The notes beneath the pieces were generated by a model. It was given only the letters and a program-made list of their open reading frames with translations, made no database searches and was not told the origin of the DNA. Of a stretch of DNA of 64,000 nucleotides, positions 8,478 through 17,697 are shown one piece after another; the stretch's first letter is position 1, and every line of letters begins with the position of its first letter. Source of the stretch: Paenibacillus sp. JCM 10914 (GTDB taxonomy: Bacteria; Bacillota; Bacilli; Paenibacillales; Paenibacillaceae); the NCBI RefSeq assembly GCF_001315105.1, contig NZ_BAZR01000013.1, positions 62,001 to 126,000 of the forward strand. The letters are read 5' to 3'. The translations under genes and the position numbers were made by a program.

Positions 8478-9349
8478 TTAGAAACCATAGACGCGACAGT
8501 AATAGTTCTTGATCAAGTCGGAGATCAGCGCACTCTTTTCCTCTAGAATGAAATGTCCACCACATAATAGATGAATCTCTGCTCGCGAGAGAATCTTAGC
8601 GAAGAAGTTGGCGCCATCCACCGTAAAAATAAAGTCATTCCTTCCCCATGTCACAAGGCAGGAGGCTGGTAATGATATAAATATTGCTGCCAGCGTGGGT
8701 ACTCCTTCACGTTGTTGCGATAGTCATAGCCTAGTGCCAACTGAATCTCATCGTTACCTGTTCGGTTCAAGAAGAATTGATCCATGGAATAACCGTCCGG
8801 ACTTACGACTAGCGGTTGGCATACACCCGTGAGATATTGTTGCATCGTAAACTCAAAGCGGGCCAGGGTTGCAAATTCTGCTTGATTCGCGGGTGACGGA
8901 TCGCGCCATAACTTCTTGAACACGTCAAAGGGCTGTCCTAATCCGTCTACGTTCACGACTGCATTCTGAATCACGAATCCGAGGATTCGCCAAGGAGATC
9001 GAACAGCGATGCGAAACCCGACCGGACCCCCATAATCATGACAATACAAGATGCAACGGGAAACATCTAATCGGGTAAGAAATTGTTCAATGATTCGTGA
9101 GATATGCTCAAACGTATACTGGAACTCGCGAACGCCAGGCATGCTGCTATTACCGAAGCCGGGATAGTCCGGCGCTATGACATGATACCGATCGGCAAGC
9201 AGCGGGATTAAGTCTCGAAACATATGCGAAGAACTTGGAAACCCATGCAACAAAACGATGGTCGGTTTGGAAGAATGACCTGCTTCGCGATAGAAGATTT
9301 CGACATCTTCTACTTGTAACTTTTTGTACATGACGTGATTTATCATCAT
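8478..9349 (-). pseudogene. alpha/beta hydrolase (haloalkane dehalogenase/epoxide hydrolase-like), frameshifted near 8660
   Basis: The frame from ATG 9349 (AAGGAGAT upstream) gives an N-terminal alpha/beta-hydrolase domain: the oxyanion motif LLHGFPSSSHMF at 33-44 and the nucleophile elbow LYCHDYGGPVG, where Asp105 replaces the usual Ser, as in haloalkane dehalogenases and epoxide hydrolases. It stops after QPPAL, but the next frame continues at once with LVTWGRNDFIF, the catalytic acid, and CGGHFILEEKSA, the catalytic His, to the stop at 8478. One base missing at about 8660 restores a normal 290-residue enzyme. The substrate is unknown. It lies alone upstream of the DUF1796 gene. Confidence 0.8.
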
Positions 9350-9484
9350 GATCTATCTCCTTATACATGTGTACTAAAGCGTCGTTATCCTTCATTATGT
9401 ATGTGGAAATTACGTGAAATAGAATAAGCGTACCTTCGAGGATGCACGTCCGGCTAGAGTAAGCGGGTTAGTACGCGAATCGGT

Positions 9485-9528
9485 AACAAAGTCCGTGCGC
9501 GGTGATAACACCGTGCACGGACTTTGTT
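9485..9528. terminator. strong 20-bp hairpin in the gap before the FAD/GH42 operon
   Basis: Arms at 9485-9504 and 9509-9528 pair over 20 bp (one G-T pair) around an ATAA loop. It looks like a strong intrinsic terminator, but no recognisable gene on the plus strand ends upstream of it and the minus-strand hydrolase begins to its left. The rest of the 339-base gap (9350-9688) holds no gene that I can support. Confidence 0.6.
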
Positions 9529-9688
9529 GCTGTAAGGTGCTCCGCCCATCCGTTGAATTCTGCATCAAATCCGAAACAAAAACGAAACTAAAAATAAACC
9601 TCCACTGCCGATACAATGGAAATATCCATTGGAGACGGACCGGCAGGGGTTGCGATCTTTGCCGTTATTGAAGAAAGGATAGGTGTTG

Positions 9689-11493
9689 ATGGAACGTTTA
9701 TATACGGAAGTACTGATTGCCGGAGGCGGCATTTCCGGTGTCACAGCCGCTTTGGCGGCAGCCCGGAACGGCGTGAAGGTCGTCATTTGTCAGGACAGGT
9801 CTGTACTAGGAGGGAATGCGTCTTCGGAAATTCGGATGCATATCGTCGGAGCGGCTCACTCCAAGCGGGGAAAGGCGCTGGAGACAGAGGCCAGGGAAGG
9901 CGGCATAATTGAAGAAATCCTTCTTGAATGCGCGGTTCGTAATCCGCAACGTAGCGCGTCTATGTTCGATCTTATTCTATATGAGAAATGCAGAGCGGAA
10001 CCGAACCTGACGCTGATGCTTAATACTGCGATTACGGGCGTGCAGATGGACGGGAATCGAATCGAGTCGGTGAGGGCTGCCAGGGAAAGCACGGAGCATG
10101 TCTTTGACATATTCGCAGATATCTTCATGGATTGTACGGGAGACGGCCGTCTCGGCAAAGAGGCAGGTGCGTTATTTATGACCGGCAGGGAGTCCGCACA
10201 GCAGTATGGAGAGTCGCTGGCGGAAGAGGAACCCGATTCGCATCGTCTGGGTTCTTCGCTATTATTTACGGCCCGGGATGCCGGCAGGGCCATGAAGTTT
10301 ATACCGCCTGTATGGGCGAGGAAATTTTCGGAAGAGGATTTGAAGTACCGCAGCCATACCTCGTGGGAATATGGATATTGGTGGGTGGAGTTCGGTGGAT
10401 TGTTGGATACCATTTCGGATAATGAAACGATCCGTGATGAATTGCTGGCCATCATGATGGGGGTCTGGGACCATATTAAGAACAGCGGCCAACATCCGGA
10501 GTCCAAGAACTGGGCGCTGGACTGGTTCGGCTTCGTGCCCGGAAAACGTGAGTCGCGCCGGTTTATCGGGAAGCATCTCCTCACTCAATCCGATTTGGAA
10601 GAGGCTGTCCATTTCGAGGACGTAATAGCGTATGGCGGGTGGCCGTTGGATACGCATCCTCCGCAAGGAATCGAAGCGAAGGATCGCGAGCCCGCCCGGC
10701 AGCCTCATACAAACTATGTATACGGGATTCCGCTCAGGGCGCTGATCAGCGCTAACGTGGATAATCTGATGTTCGCCGGACGCAATATATCGGCTACACA
10801 TATTGCTTTCTCAAGCACGAGGGTAATGGCAACATGCGGCGTGATGGGACAAGGCGCGGGTACGTTCGCGGCAATGGCGGTGAAGGAGGGCCTTTCGCTG
10901 GAGGCAGCTTGGCCAAACCGGGAATTGATCCGCAAGACGCAGCAGCAGCTTATGACACAGGACGCTTTTCTTCCCGGCATCCCCGCGACCTTAAATCTGG
11001 CGAGTCATGCTACCGTTCGCGCTTCGTCCGAACAGCCAGAGGGGAGGGCCTTGAATGTCATCGACGGAATCACCCGTTCCATGCATGGAGAGAACGGAGT
11101 CAGGCAGGACCTGGCCGTTCCCGGCACGCATCGCTGGATGTCGCATCCGGAGGACCGGGAACCTGGATCGAACTCGAATGGGAATCACCGGTATCGGTTC
11201 GTAATATTGTCATTGTGTTCGATACGGGCATGCACCGGCGGCTGACGTTGACGCACGAGGACCGGTTGCATCAACAGCTCGAATGGGGGCCGCAGCCGGA
11301 AACGTTGAAGGAGTTTCGGATCATCACTTCCTTTGCAAACGGAGATGGCATCGAAGTGATGCACATTCGGGATAACTATCGGCGTTTGATTGATCGCACG
11401 GTAAACCTGGATCAAGTTCTCAAGCTCCGCTTGGAGGTGCTCGGTACCAACGGACTGGATCATGCAAGAATTTTCGAGATTAAATGCTATTGA
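9689..11493 (+). pseudogene. FAD-dependent oxidoreductase with C-terminal discoidin-like region, frameshifted near 11160
   Basis: The start is ATG 9689 with AAAGGA upstream. The protein begins with the FAD motif [21 protein letters not shown] and [14 protein letters not shown], typical of the FAD_oxidored family found in carbohydrate-degradation loci. After about residue 430 it changes to a beta-rich domain ([20 protein letters not shown]). This is cut in frame but continues in the next frame as [23 protein letters not shown] to LDHARIFEIKCY, a discoidin-like end. One missing base at about 11155-11170 gives about 601 residues. It lies directly upstream of the GH42 beta-galactosidase, whose ribosome site overlaps its stop, so the two form an operon that probably handles a plant or host glycan. 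Confidence 0.8.
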
Positions 11494-11507
11494 AGGAGGG
11501 TACGAGT

Positions 11508-13637
11508 TTGATCGAACGAAAGCCGCTTTTTCCGAAACTGAACCGAATGCTGCACGGCGCAGATTACAATCCCGAGCAGTGGACGCATATGCCCGACATT
11601 CTGAATGATGATATACGCTTAATGGGACTTGCCAAGTGCAATGTCATGACGATCGGGATGTTTTCGTGGTCCAAACTGGAGCCGAAAGAAGGAAGCTTTG
11701 ATTTCGGCTGGATGGATGAAGTGATAGATAAGTTGTATCATAATGGCATTTATACCATACTGGGGACGCCCAGTGGAGCTCGTCCGGCCTGGTTGGCAAA
11801 GAAATATCCAGAAGTGCTTCGCGTGAGGCCCGAGCGGATACGCAATTTGTTTGGACTTCGGCATAATCATTGTTATACATCGCCTGTATACCGGGAGAAG
11901 GTGAGCCACATAAATACGTTGCTGGCGGAGCGCTATCGCGAACATCCGGGCTTGCTGCTCTGGCACATCTCCAATGAATACGGCGGCGAATGCCATTGCG
12001 ATTTGTGCCAGGCGGCGTTTCGTTTATGGTTGCGGAACAAATATGAGAATGATTTGGGCAGATTGAACGAGGCGTGGTATACCACCTTTTGGAGCCACAT
12101 CTATACCGATTGGGAGGAGATTGAGTCACCTTCCCCAATAGGCGAATTCAAATTGCAGGGATTACTATTGGACTGGAAGCGTTTCATAACCGATCAGAGC
12201 ATTGACTTTATGAACCAGGAAATCGAACCGTTTAAGCGGCTTGCCCCCGACATTCCCATTACGACGAATTTTTTGGGAGGGTGCATCATCAATTATGACA
12301 AAATGGCAGAGCATATTGATATCGTGTCATGGGACAGCTATCCGCAATGGCACGGAAGACATCCTGATTGGCGGACGGCCTGTCACGCGGCATTCATCCA
12401 CGACAAGTATCGCTCGTTCAAGCCGGAGCAGCCGTTTCTGTTGATGGAAAGCACGCCGAGCATGACGAATTGGCAGGAGGTTGCCAAGCTGAAGAGGCCC
12501 GGGATGCATGCGTTGTCCTCTATTCAAGCCGTCGCGCATGGCTCCGATTCTGTGCAATATTTTCAGTGGCGTAAGAGCAGGGGAGGTTCGGAGAAGTTTC
12601 ACGGCGCCGTTCTGGACCATAGCGGACATGAGCATACGAGAGTTTTTCGGGATGTTGCAGAATTAGGTGCTTGTCTGGAACGTCTGGATTCGGTTATCGG
12701 TAGGATCGTCCAGGCGGAAGTCGCGCTGATATACGACACGGAGAACAAATGGGCGGTAGAAGGAGCAGACGGACCGCGAAATCCGAAGCTTAATTACGAT
12801 GAAGAGGTACTGCACCATTACGAGCCGTTCTGGAAGCTAGGGATTCCGACAGACGTTGTATCCATGGATCGCCCGCTGGACCGTTATAAGTTAGTAATCG
12901 CTCCTATGCTTTATATGCTGAAAAAGGATACGGTTGAGCGGTTGGAGGCCTTCGTCCGTTCCGGAGGGACGCTTGTCCTGACTTATTGGAGCGGGATTGT
13001 CGACGAGAACGACCTTTGCTTTTTAGGAGGATTTCCGGGACCCCTCCGCAAGCTTGCGGGAGTATGGGCTGAGGAGCTTGACTCGCTATATGTTGAAGAT
13101 CACAACTCGATTGTTATGAATGGAGGTCAAGGGGACGGCTTAACAGAAACGTATTCGGTGTCGCTGATGTGCGATCTGATTCATGCCGAAACGGCGGAAG
13201 TTCTTGCGGAGTACGGGGAGGATTTTTATGAAGGTTATCCCGCATTAACCGTAAACCGTTTTGGAGATGGGGAGGTCTATTATTTGGCGGCACGAACGGA
13301 GCAGGCGTTTATGGATGATTTCTATGGCGAACTTGCAACCCGTTGCGGGATTGAGTGCGCGGTTCGGGCGGAGTGGTCGGAAGGCGTAACGGCACAAGTG
13401 CGTACAGATGGTACCATGGATTATATCTTCCTGCAAAATTATACCGACAGGGAGCAGCTAATCACATTGAAGGAGCCTGTTTGCGACCTGGAGGGAGCTC
13501 CGGCCGGCGAAAGCTTGCTTCTTCCCGCGTACGGGTTCCGTATTTTAACGAAAAAAAGAAAGACACTGAAACAACAATACAGGTCCGCCGCTAATCCAAT
13601 AAGCAATGAACCTGCCGAAAACAATGGGACCGAATGA
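11508..13637 (+). CDS. beta-galactosidase, glycoside hydrolase family 42
   Basis: This 709-residue enzyme has a TIM barrel with the N-terminal HGADYNPEQW signature of GH42. The acid/base is Glu157 in WHISNEYGG, beside the zinc-cysteine cluster ECHCDLC, and the nucleophile is Glu314 in LLMESTPS. A trimerisation domain and a C-terminal beta domain follow. The frame is open from ATG 11484, but the clear ribosome site AAGGAGGG at 11493-11500 sets the start at TTG 11508. No signal peptide is present, so it is cytoplasmic and acts on imported galactosides. It is cotranscribed with the FAD oxidoreductase upstream and ends before a strong terminator. Confidence 0.92.
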   Translation: MIERKPLFPKLNRMLHGADYNPEQWTHMPDILNDDIRLMGLAKCNVMTIGMFSWSKLEPKEGSFDFGWMDEVIDKLYHNGIYTILGTPSGARPAWLAKKYPEVLRVRPERIRNLFGLRHNHCYTSPVYREKVSHINTLLAERYREHPGLLLWHISNEYGGECHCDLCQAAFRLWLRNKYENDLGRLNEAWYTTFWSHIYTDWEEIESPSPIGEFKLQGLLLDWKRFITDQSIDFMNQEIEPFKRLAPDIPITTNFLGGCIINYDKMAEHIDIVSWDSYPQWHGRHPDWRTACHAAFIHDKYRSFKPEQPFLLMESTPSMTNWQEVAKLKRPGMHALSSIQAVAHGSDSVQYFQWRKSRGGSEKFHGAVLDHSGHEHTRVFRDVAELGACLERLDSVIGRIVQAEVALIYDTENKWAVEGADGPRNPKLNYDEEVLHHYEPFWKLGIPTDVVSMDRPLDRYKLVIAPMLYMLKKDTVERLEAFVRSGGTLVLTYWSGIVDENDLCFLGGFPGPLRKLAGVWAEELDSLYVEDHNSIVMNGGQGDGLTETYSVSLMCDLIHAETAEVLAEYGEDFYEGYPALTVNRFGDGEVYYLAARTEQAFMDDFYGELATRCGIECAVRAEWSEGVTAQVRTDGTMDYIFLQNYTDREQLITLKEPVCDLEGAPAGESLLLPAYGFRILTKKRKTLKQQYRSAANPISNEPAENNGTE

Positions 13638-13688
13638 TATTCGGCCAATTGCATTGAAAATGCGAAATAAGTTCAGCCCCTACTTAAG

Positions 13689-13720
13689 GCCCTGGTCTCC
13701 GACATCAGGGCATTTTTTTT
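13689..13720 (+). terminator. terminator of the FAD/GH42 operon
   Basis: The stem GCCCTG/CAGGGC is followed by A and eight T residues. Confidence 0.85.
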
Positions 13721-13761
13721 GTGTCATTAGTCCCGCGATGTAAAAGATACTATTGTACATA

Positions 13762-13790
13762 TTGAATATCTATAATATATTATATATAAT
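13762..13790 (+). promoter_or_regulatory. sigma-A-type promoter of the GxGYxYP gene
   Basis: TTGAAT at 13762-13767, a 17-base spacer and TATAAT at 13785-13790 lie in a strongly AT-rich block 155 bases before the coding start. Confidence 0.6.
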
Positions 13791-13814
13791 GATTGTAGGA
13801 AGGAAATGGAAGAG

Positions 13815-13853
13815 ATGAAACTGTTCTATGGAATAAAGCGCAGCATCAGGTAA
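13815..13853 (+). other. leader micro-ORF, 12 codons
   Basis: An ATG with a good AGGAAGGAAA site upstream encodes MKLFYGIKRSIR and a stop, 25 bases after the promoter. A second micro-ORF with a strong GGGGGG site, ATG 13887 to TAA 13908-13910 (MLLEKER), follows. Translation of either is unproven. They lie in the 5' leader of the GxGYxYP gene. Confidence 0.3.
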
Positions 13854-13860
13854 CAACTAT

Positions 13861-13874
13861 TGAAAGCGCTATTA
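13861..13874 (+). promoter_or_regulatory. CcpA catabolite-response-like site
   Basis: TGAAAGCGCTATTA matches the CRE consensus TGWAANCGNTNWCA except for one position (T for C). It lies downstream of the promoter, where CcpA would block elongation. This fits a carbohydrate-related secreted protein. Confidence 0.5.
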
Positions 13875-13944
13875 TTGAAAGGGGGGATGCTTTTAGAAAA
13901 AGAACGGTAATGGGTACAGTAAACCGATTAAAGGAGATGTGGTA

Positions 13945-15990
13945 ATGATGAGGAAAAGATTTACTGTAGGTCTGGCTCTTCTATGTACACTATCTTTTGT
14001 CTTCGGGACGTCTGCATTTGCGTCCAGTGCAAAAACGTATCCTGACAACATCAGTTGGCCAAAAAATCAACAACTCCCCACGTTTTCAAAGCCCAAACAT
14101 CTGGATGTAGTCAACGTGTACAATGAGTCCGGGGACATCAAGCTGCTTATGACATCTCTTCAAGGGATTGTCAACAGACATAACACTCGCATTTATCTGC
14201 AGCAAAATGAAGCCGATCCGTGGGTGAACGAATTGAAAGTTCCGTATACAAGGCATCAAGATCCAATGGATGTGTTTAAAGCCTACTCCCACGAAATCAA
14301 AGGCATGATTATTTATGACCCTGCTGTTCCAGACTCGATCAATGTGGCATCTACGCTTGCTGGCCTGAAGGACGGCGTCGTCGTTAGTCCTGAACTGGCG
14401 GAAAGTTTGACCGCTAAACCGTATCGTCTAAACGTACTCGATGATTTGCAGGGGAAATTCAAAGATCGAATGGATGCTTATACTTGGCAGTATGAACATC
14501 TGTGGAGTCAAACGACTAAACGGATGATTGTTGGACTAAGTCCCAACACTTCCATTCCAATTCCCCCAGGCATTCCGGAATCCTTTCAAACCGTTGTTGA
14601 AGAACAGGAACAGGTGCGCGACGGAAGCAATCGCAAAGCTTACGAGCTTGATTTAACTGAATTGCTCGGGCAAGAAGCCGTCTATCTCCGGTTTGATGAT
14701 GCCTTTCCGCAAGATGGATGGGGACCAGCTGTCCATGAAATTAGCGTGAAAGCGGACGGAGAAGAAATTATACATTTTAAAACAGGAACGCAGGAAGAAG
14801 AGAAGTATCTTTTTGACCGGCATAACTCCAAGTTTCTTCCGGGCAGTGATCACAGATTCGCCGATCACGGCAACTACTTCGTGTATGAATTTGTGCCCCC
14901 AACGAATACGAAACAATTGACTGTCTCCGTAGAGATGTGGAACCAGTTCAAAGTGTCTGCCGGCAATGTGCGTCCGCTTTCCTCTGAACAGAGAGAACCT
15001 TATGGTTTTTTAAGGGATTATGCGATCGCCAATAAAGCTATGATTTTCTGGTTGTCTACGGATGTGCCAGAGCAAAAGGTACTCTTCGAGAAGATTTTAT
15101 CCGATGTAAAGCCTGGGACTCCTTATTTGGGATGGTTTGATAACGACTTTGAGGGCGAGGTTGCTGGCATCGATATTACTTCGCGCCATGGCGTTTATGT
15201 AGTTCCTTCCGATTGGTTTCATAACATGACTGTGTTTTCGGGGACAAAACCAGAGCCAATAAAATCACCTAAGACAAAAACACCGAAGTTAAACAATAAA
15301 ATCTATGTCACTTTCACGTTCGGCGAGGGCGACAACTTGCAATATGACCAGAATCATATGCGCAATCTATGGAACGACCCTTCACGCGGAAAAGTTCCGA
15401 TCAATTGGACATCCAGTCCGCTGTTGTACGATGCAGCACCGGCAATCCTGAACTACTACACCGCCACAGCAACGGAAAATGATTTGCTGGTCGCAGGGCC
15501 ATCCGGAGTAGGATATTTCAGTCCCCACGTCTGGCCTGAAAATTCCTTTAATACATTTCTCAAAGACACATATCCTTATTTAAAAAAGAGCAATATGTCA
15601 TATCCTTTCGTGCTAAACAGAGAACTGGATAAGGACCTTCCTCTTAGTCCGTCTATAGCAGACGGATATGCGAAAATTCTTAAAGTTCCCGGCTTATTTC
15701 TAGGTGCTGGTGATCAGATGGGGGTTGAAATTCTCAACGGCAACTTGCCGGTATCGATGCTGCGCGGAGCTGGAACTGTTCAGGACGGGAAAAACATCCT
15801 GAACGAGTTTAAAGCCGGTTGGGACGGTAAATCACCGACATTTATCTCCGTAGGAATCAATGCTTGGGGGATGACGCCGTCGGATGTATTAGCCATTGCG
15901 GAATCACTTGGACCGGAGTATGAAGTTGTGAAAGCAGATCAATATTTCTCGCTCATCCGAGAAGCTTATAAACTCCCGAAAAAACCGTAG
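13945..15990 (+). CDS. secreted GxGYxYP-domain protein (putative glycoside hydrolase)
   Basis: This 681-residue protein has a classical signal peptide, with basic MMRKRF and a hydrophobic core ending FGTSAFASSA. The start is ATG 13945 behind AAGGAG. The N-terminal region VVNVYNESGDIKLLMTSLQGIVNR and the C-terminal FTFGEGDNLQYDQ, PSGVGYFSPHVWP, VGINAWGMTPSDV pattern belong to the GxGYxYP family, found in secreted proteins of carbohydrate loci and proposed to be hydrolases. Here the name-giving motif reads GVGYFSP rather than the full form. A central insert at about 215-330 looks like an extra beta-sandwich. The function is not biochemically established. It stands alone with its own promoter, CRE-like site and very strong terminator. 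Confidence 0.8.
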   Translation: MMRKRFTVGLALLCTLSFVFGTSAFASSAKTYPDNISWPKNQQLPTFSKPKHLDVVNVYNESGDIKLLMTSLQGIVNRHNTRIYLQQNEADPWVNELKVPYTRHQDPMDVFKAYSHEIKGMIIYDPAVPDSINVASTLAGLKDGVVVSPELAESLTAKPYRLNVLDDLQGKFKDRMDAYTWQYEHLWSQTTKRMIVGLSPNTSIPIPPGIPESFQTVVEEQEQVRDGSNRKAYELDLTELLGQEAVYLRFDDAFPQDGWGPAVHEISVKADGEEIIHFKTGTQEEEKYLFDRHNSKFLPGSDHRFADHGNYFVYEFVPPTNTKQLTVSVEMWNQFKVSAGNVRPLSSEQREPYGFLRDYAIANKAMIFWLSTDVPEQKVLFEKILSDVKPGTPYLGWFDNDFEGEVAGIDITSRHGVYVVPSDWFHNMTVFSGTKPEPIKSPKTKTPKLNNKIYVTFTFGEGDNLQYDQNHMRNLWNDPSRGKVPINWTSSPLLYDAAPAILNYYTATATENDLLVAGPSGVGYFSPHVWPENSFNTFLKDTYPYLKKSNMSYPFVLNRELDKDLPLSPSIADGYAKILKVPGLFLGAGDQMGVEILNGNLPVSMLRGAGTVQDGKNILNEFKAGWDGKSPTFISVGINAWGMTPSDVLAIAESLGPEYEVVKADQYFSLIREAYKLPKKP

Positions 15991-16066
15991 TTAACTCTAA
16001 GGATGCAGGTTGATGGAAGGCGGTCTATAGGGGGGCGATTCGTACGCGGGGCGTCTCCCAGCAGCA

Positions 16067-16116
16067 AGAGGGTATCTCTTAAGATCTGAAGATCTTAAGA
16101 GATACCCTCTCTTTTC
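16067..16116. terminator. very strong 21-bp perfect hairpin terminator
   Basis: Arms at 16067-16087 and 16090-16110 are perfectly complementary with only a two-base loop, followed by CTTTTCT. It terminates the GxGYxYP gene and overlaps the 3' end of the DUF2798 remnant on the other strand. Confidence 0.85.
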
Positions 16117-16445
16117 TGTACGCCTAGGATGAGCTGAAATGGAAGGGCAAGCACGTAATTTTTAATAAATACAGCGAAATAGCTCTCCAATAACGACATT
16201 CCATTCAGTCCATTGGACAAGTAGGTAAACAGCAAGCCGTACCAGGACATACAGAATACCATGCCTGTCACCATGCAAAGGGCCATGGACAAAACCACGA
16301 GCACCTTTTTGGATTTATCATAAGGCAAGGAAAAAGCGAGGTTCTTCGCAACGGGTTCAACCACGAATGATTCCAGCACGTAGGCTGTCATAAATCCTAA
16401 AGCGTATTGAAGTCGCTCTTCATAAGTGAACGTTCTGTGATCTTT
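16095..16445 (-). pseudogene. DUF2798-like membrane protein remnant, both ends lost
   Basis: The minus-strand frame after an in-frame TAG at 16448 encodes LQYALGFMTAYVLESFVVEPVAKNLAFSLP, split here by no start codon until an ATG at 16391. It continues with a hydrophobic span and the GMSLLESYFAVFIKNYVLALPFQL stretch. This resembles the second half of DUF2798 proteins, small integral membrane proteins with repeated two-helix units. The N-terminal helix is missing, and the C-terminus runs into the 21-bp hairpin instead of its usual ending. A decayed gene is the best reading; a 98-residue protein from ATG 16391 is the alternative. Confidence 0.5.
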
Positions 16446-16503
16446 CTACTTTCCAGTTTTCTTCGTTATAATGGATGAAGTGATTGAAGAGAGGGATGTA
16501 TGC

Positions 16504-17631
16504 ATGAAGAAAATAGTTGTTATTGGAGCGGGAATACTAGGTGCCTCCACGGCGTACCAATTAACGAAACTTGGAGCAGAAGTTGTTATTGTTGACCGAC
16601 AAGACCAGGGACAAGCTACCGATGCTGCTGCCGGGATCATTTGTCCGTGGCTGTCTCAGAGACGCAATCAGGCATGGTATCGGTTAGCGAAGGCTGGTGC
16701 CAGCTTCTATCCGGGATTAATAGATGAACTGGTTAACGAAGGGGAGACAGAAACAGGATATGCACAGGTTGGCGCCCTGAGCATTCATCAAGATGCGGAT
16801 AAGGTCCGGAAGATGGAAGAACGAGCGGTGCTGCGTAAAGAGGATGCGCCGGAGATCGGGGAGATCATACGACTGGGCGAAACCGAAACCAATGCGTATT
16901 TCCCTATATTGGGGGAAGGTTATTCATCCGTATTCATCAGCGGTGCCGCACGCATTGATGGTCGGGCGCTTCGCGACGCGTTGCTGCGGGCAGCCCGGCG
17001 AAATGGAGCCAACTACATCCAAGGTGATGCTGCGCTATTGTATGATTCACATCAAGTAATCGGCGTAACGGTCGGTGCTGAGCACATCTTATCGGATGTG
17101 GTTATCGTTAGTGCCGGTGCATGGGCGAACGCCTTGTTTGAACCTTTAGGTCTGAACTTCAAGGTTCGATATCAGAAAGCGCAAATCATGCATCTGCTGC
17201 TTCATGATCAGGAAGATACAGGGAAGTGGCCGGTGATCATGCCGCCAACGGATCAATATTTGCTGGCATTTGATCAACAGAAGGTTGTGATCGGCGCGAC
17301 CCATGAGAATGACGTTGTCGGCTACGATACCCGGGTAACTGCCGGGGGGATGCATGAAGTTCTGAACAAAGGGCTGGAATTAGCACCAGGGCTTGCGAAT
17401 AGCACCTTTCAAGAAGTCCGGGTCGGGTTTCGACCGTTCACACCGGGATTTCTTCCCGTCATCGGAACCGTTCCAGGCTGGGAAGGATTGATAACAGCGA
17501 ATGGATTAGGTGCATCCGGTCTGACCATGGGGCCATATATCGGGTACCAATTGGCCAAACTGGCGCTAGAAATGCCGCTGGATATCAATCTACAAGATTA
17601 TGATTTGCGAGGAGCCATTGAAGTGATATAA
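16504..17631 (+). CDS. FAD-dependent D-amino-acid oxidase/dehydrogenase-like protein (DadA type)
   Basis: This 375-residue flavoprotein starts at ATG 16504, preceded by GAGAGGGA. It has the N-terminal FAD motif IVVIGAGILGASTAYQLTKLGAEVVIVD, an ATDAAAGIICPWLS substrate-side stretch, and C-terminal VRVGFRPFTPGFLPVIGTVPGWEGLITANGLGAS (shown only in part here) typical of the DAO/DadA family. The family oxidises D-amino acids, glycine or sarcosine. The substrate is not deducible and no amino-acid transporter is adjacent. It is an independent gene with a terminator downstream. Confidence 0.85.
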   Translation: MKKIVVIGAGILGASTAYQLTKLGAEVVIVDRQDQGQATDAAAGIICPWLSQRRNQAWYRLAKAGASFYPGLIDELVNEGETETGYAQVGALSIHQDADKVRKMEERAVLRKEDAPEIGEIIRLGETETNAYFPILGEGYSSVFISGAARIDGRALRDALLRAARRNGANYIQGDAALLYDSHQVIGVTVGAEHILSDVVIVSAGAWANALFEPLGLNFKVRYQKAQIMHLLLHDQEDTGKWPVIMPPTDQYLLAFDQQKVVIGATHENDVVGYDTRVTAGGMHEVLNKGLELAPGLANSTFQEVRVGFRPFTPGFLPVIGTVPGWEGLITANGLGASGLTMGPYIGYQLAKLALEMPLDINLQDYDLRGAIEVI

Positions 17632-17645
17632 GACCTTGTTATCAC

Positions 17646-17687
17646 AGCCCCGTCCATCGGTGATTTGCCGAAAGACGGGGTTGTTTG
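17646..17687. terminator. terminator between the DadA-like gene and the convergent AraC gene
   Basis: The stem AGCCCCGTC/GACGGGGTT (one G-T pair) is followed by GTTTGTT. Confidence 0.7.
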
Positions 17688-17697
17688 TTCTACTCCT

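Noticed and set aside
9856..10584. 242-codon minus-strand frame opposite the FAD oxidoreductase
   Set aside because: Ser/Arg/Pro-rich composition typical of an antisense shadow; the plus-strand frame carries the flavoprotein motifs.
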